From Oreocharis arfaki (taxonomy: Eukaryota > Chordata > Aves > Passeriformes > Paramythiidae), in NCBI GenBank assembly GCA_013398015.1, contig VZRR01009915.1, positions 54,937 to 118,936 of the forward strand: a stretch of DNA of 64,000 nt, written 5' to 3'. The translations under genes were made by a program, and so were the position numbers. Below are positions 62,639 to 64,000 of this stretch, piece by piece (positions within the stretch are counted from its first letter, which is position 1; each line of letters opens with the position of its first letter). The notes below the pieces were generated by a model. It made no database searches. It was not told the DNA's origin and saw only the letters and a program-made list of their open reading frames with translations.

Positions 62639-62930
62639 TCAACAAAGTGAGAGAGGCGATGTGTATCTGAAGATATATGTTTACTGTCTGATTCTTTTCC
62701 CCATCTCCAGAGTCAAGAACTGCATTCCAGTCCTAATGTGCCTGGCTGCATCTTATCAACCTTTTTTGCCAAATCTCTGAAGCTTCCCTGTGGTTTCTTG
62801 AGTTGCTCAAGATGATGAGATACAGCAGATGTCTTTCCGGTGAGATTTCTGGTGTCTCTAGACAGGCTCAGGAGTTCTGAGCCCTACCAACCCTTTTTTG
62901 CTCACCATGTCCTACGATCCTTTCAGCCTC

Positions 62931-63797
62931 TGTGAAGGACTGGACACAAGCATGTTTTGTCTCGAACATTCTGACTGTTATGACAGGAAAGGTGTGGTTG
63001 GAAGAGAGGGTCCGGGGAGGTGGGGCAGACCTGTTCTGAATCAACATCCTGCTCCACCTTGAGACATGCTCAGTCCACCTGCCCCTCTACTCTCTTCATG
63101 GAGAAAGGCTCAAAGGGGCTGTCTGCCCATGTGCAAATAAAACAACAGGAAAAATCTAGTTTACATAAGAAGTATGCACCAAATTAACTATAAAAGGAAG
63201 TGGATCGGGCCCCCTTCTGCTCTTTTCACTTTCTCTTTCACTCTCATTGTTTACCCCAGCTCTGAACCATCCATGTGGCAGCACCAATGCAGCATCTAAG
63301 GACTGGTGATAGTCTTTGTTCTCTTTCTCTCTCTTCTGTCTTTATTTCTGTCCTTCCTTGCTTTGCCTGTGGAAAGAGCAGCTATCGTATTCTACCCTAG
63401 ACTCCATAGTGAAGTTTGTTGCTTGAGTGGGGAACTTGTGGGAGTGTGCTATGGTTTGTGCCAGTACTTTTGAAAAGCAGTGTTGTGGCTTATGCCAGCA
63501 CCTTTGAGAAGTGGTGTATTGTGGCTTGTTAGCCATCATCTTCAAATACTATGTTGTGGGAGTTGAGAGCTTATTAAAGTGTACAGTAGAAATTAAGGGC
63601 ATATTAGCCCCCGCTTTCGAGAAGTGTTAAAATTTGAGGGCTTGTTAAGCAACACCTTATGTGTCTAAATAGTGTGCTGGTTGCCAAATCTAAGGCAACT
63701 ATATAATAAAAGCATGAGAGTTCTTTGACACGTATCTTTGTTTAGCCTGAGGAGGACTTAGAAAGAATATCATACCCCATACCAGTGGGTCATGACA
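62931..63797 (+). mobile_element. 867-bp solo LTR with perfect 5-bp target duplication
   Basis: Starts TGTGAAGGACTG and ends GTGGGTCATGACA, flanked by identical GCCTC (62926-62930 and 63798-63802). TATAAAA is at 63189-63195 and AATAAA at 63705-63710. It is about 135 bases longer than its relative at 49193, because of reiterated 'gtggctt(r)tgccagcacc'-like units between roughly 63440 and 63650. No retroviral genes lie beside it. Confidence 0.92.
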
Positions 63798-64000
63798 GCC
63801 TCCAAAGAAGCCCTTCTGCAGCATGTGAAGCTTCGTTAAACTCTTAAATAGCTGTTTCCTACTTCATGATCCTCCTGACACCGATATCAGCAGCATCGAG
63901 TGGTCCTGGAAGAAGCTTTTCCAGGAAAACAGGATTAGTTTCATAAGCCATCCTCTGGGCTCATTTGTGCTTCAGGGTGGCATGTGGAAAATCCATGATA

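Noticed and set aside
49193..63797. A single provirus bounded by the two related LTRs
   Set aside because: The target duplications differ, the spacing of about 13 kb is too long, and the sequence between contains CR1 copies and microsatellites instead of gag-pol-env.
1..64000. CRISPR arrays, bacterial operons, tRNA or rRNA genes
   Set aside because: Nothing with the required repeat-spacer or folded structure was seen. The sequence is vertebrate nuclear DNA.

Overview
The window looks like bird nuclear DNA. CR1 LINE fragments are scattered through it, several solo retroviral LTRs end in TG...CA with target-site duplications, and two vertebrate genes can be recognised. LTR content of this kind suits a neoavian, possibly a passerine, but that is inference. 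The gene pair corresponds to the FIBIN-BBOX1 neighbourhood of human 11p14. Base composition is mostly AT-rich, with GC-rich islands at the gene starts.

Layout. BBOX1 (gamma-butyrobetaine dioxygenase, last step of carnitine synthesis) lies on the minus strand. Its start codon is at 18382 and three coding exons are visible: 18161-18382, 16393-16507 and 4890-5088. They join in frame and encode about 178 N-terminal residues. The Fe(II)/2-oxoglutarate catalytic core must lie beyond the left edge. FIBIN (secreted fin bud initiation factor) is a complete single-exon gene at 36890-37516, also minus strand, about 18.5 kb upstream of the BBOX1 start, inside a CpG island. Another CpG island at about 26.2-26.46 kb has no gene of its own and could hold a non-coding first exon of BBOX1. 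From about 38 to 64 kb I found no recognisable gene; SLC5A12, the expected next neighbour, was not seen.

Mobile DNA. CR1 fragments lie near 5.7/6.5, 7.9, 12.3-13.1, 26.9-27.5, 33.0/33.4, 36.6, 44.1-44.5, 45.7, 47.2, 54.0 and 55.1 kb. LTRs with definable ends are at 5793-6522 and 33074-33428 (each inside a CR1 copy), 19665-20064, 21724-22854, 30960-31559, 49193-49924 and 62931-63797. A further ERVL-like LTR ends near 25874. A degraded retroviral RNase H fragment is at about 48.5-48.85 kb on the minus strand.

The two genes are not an operon and are presumably regulated separately. No new multi-gene system is visible. The most interesting leads are the orphan CpG island, the LTR 1.3 kb upstream of BBOX1 whose promoter motifs point toward the gene, the nested LTR/CR1 insertions, and a recent-looking 121-bp tandem duplication. 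All boundaries were read by eye.
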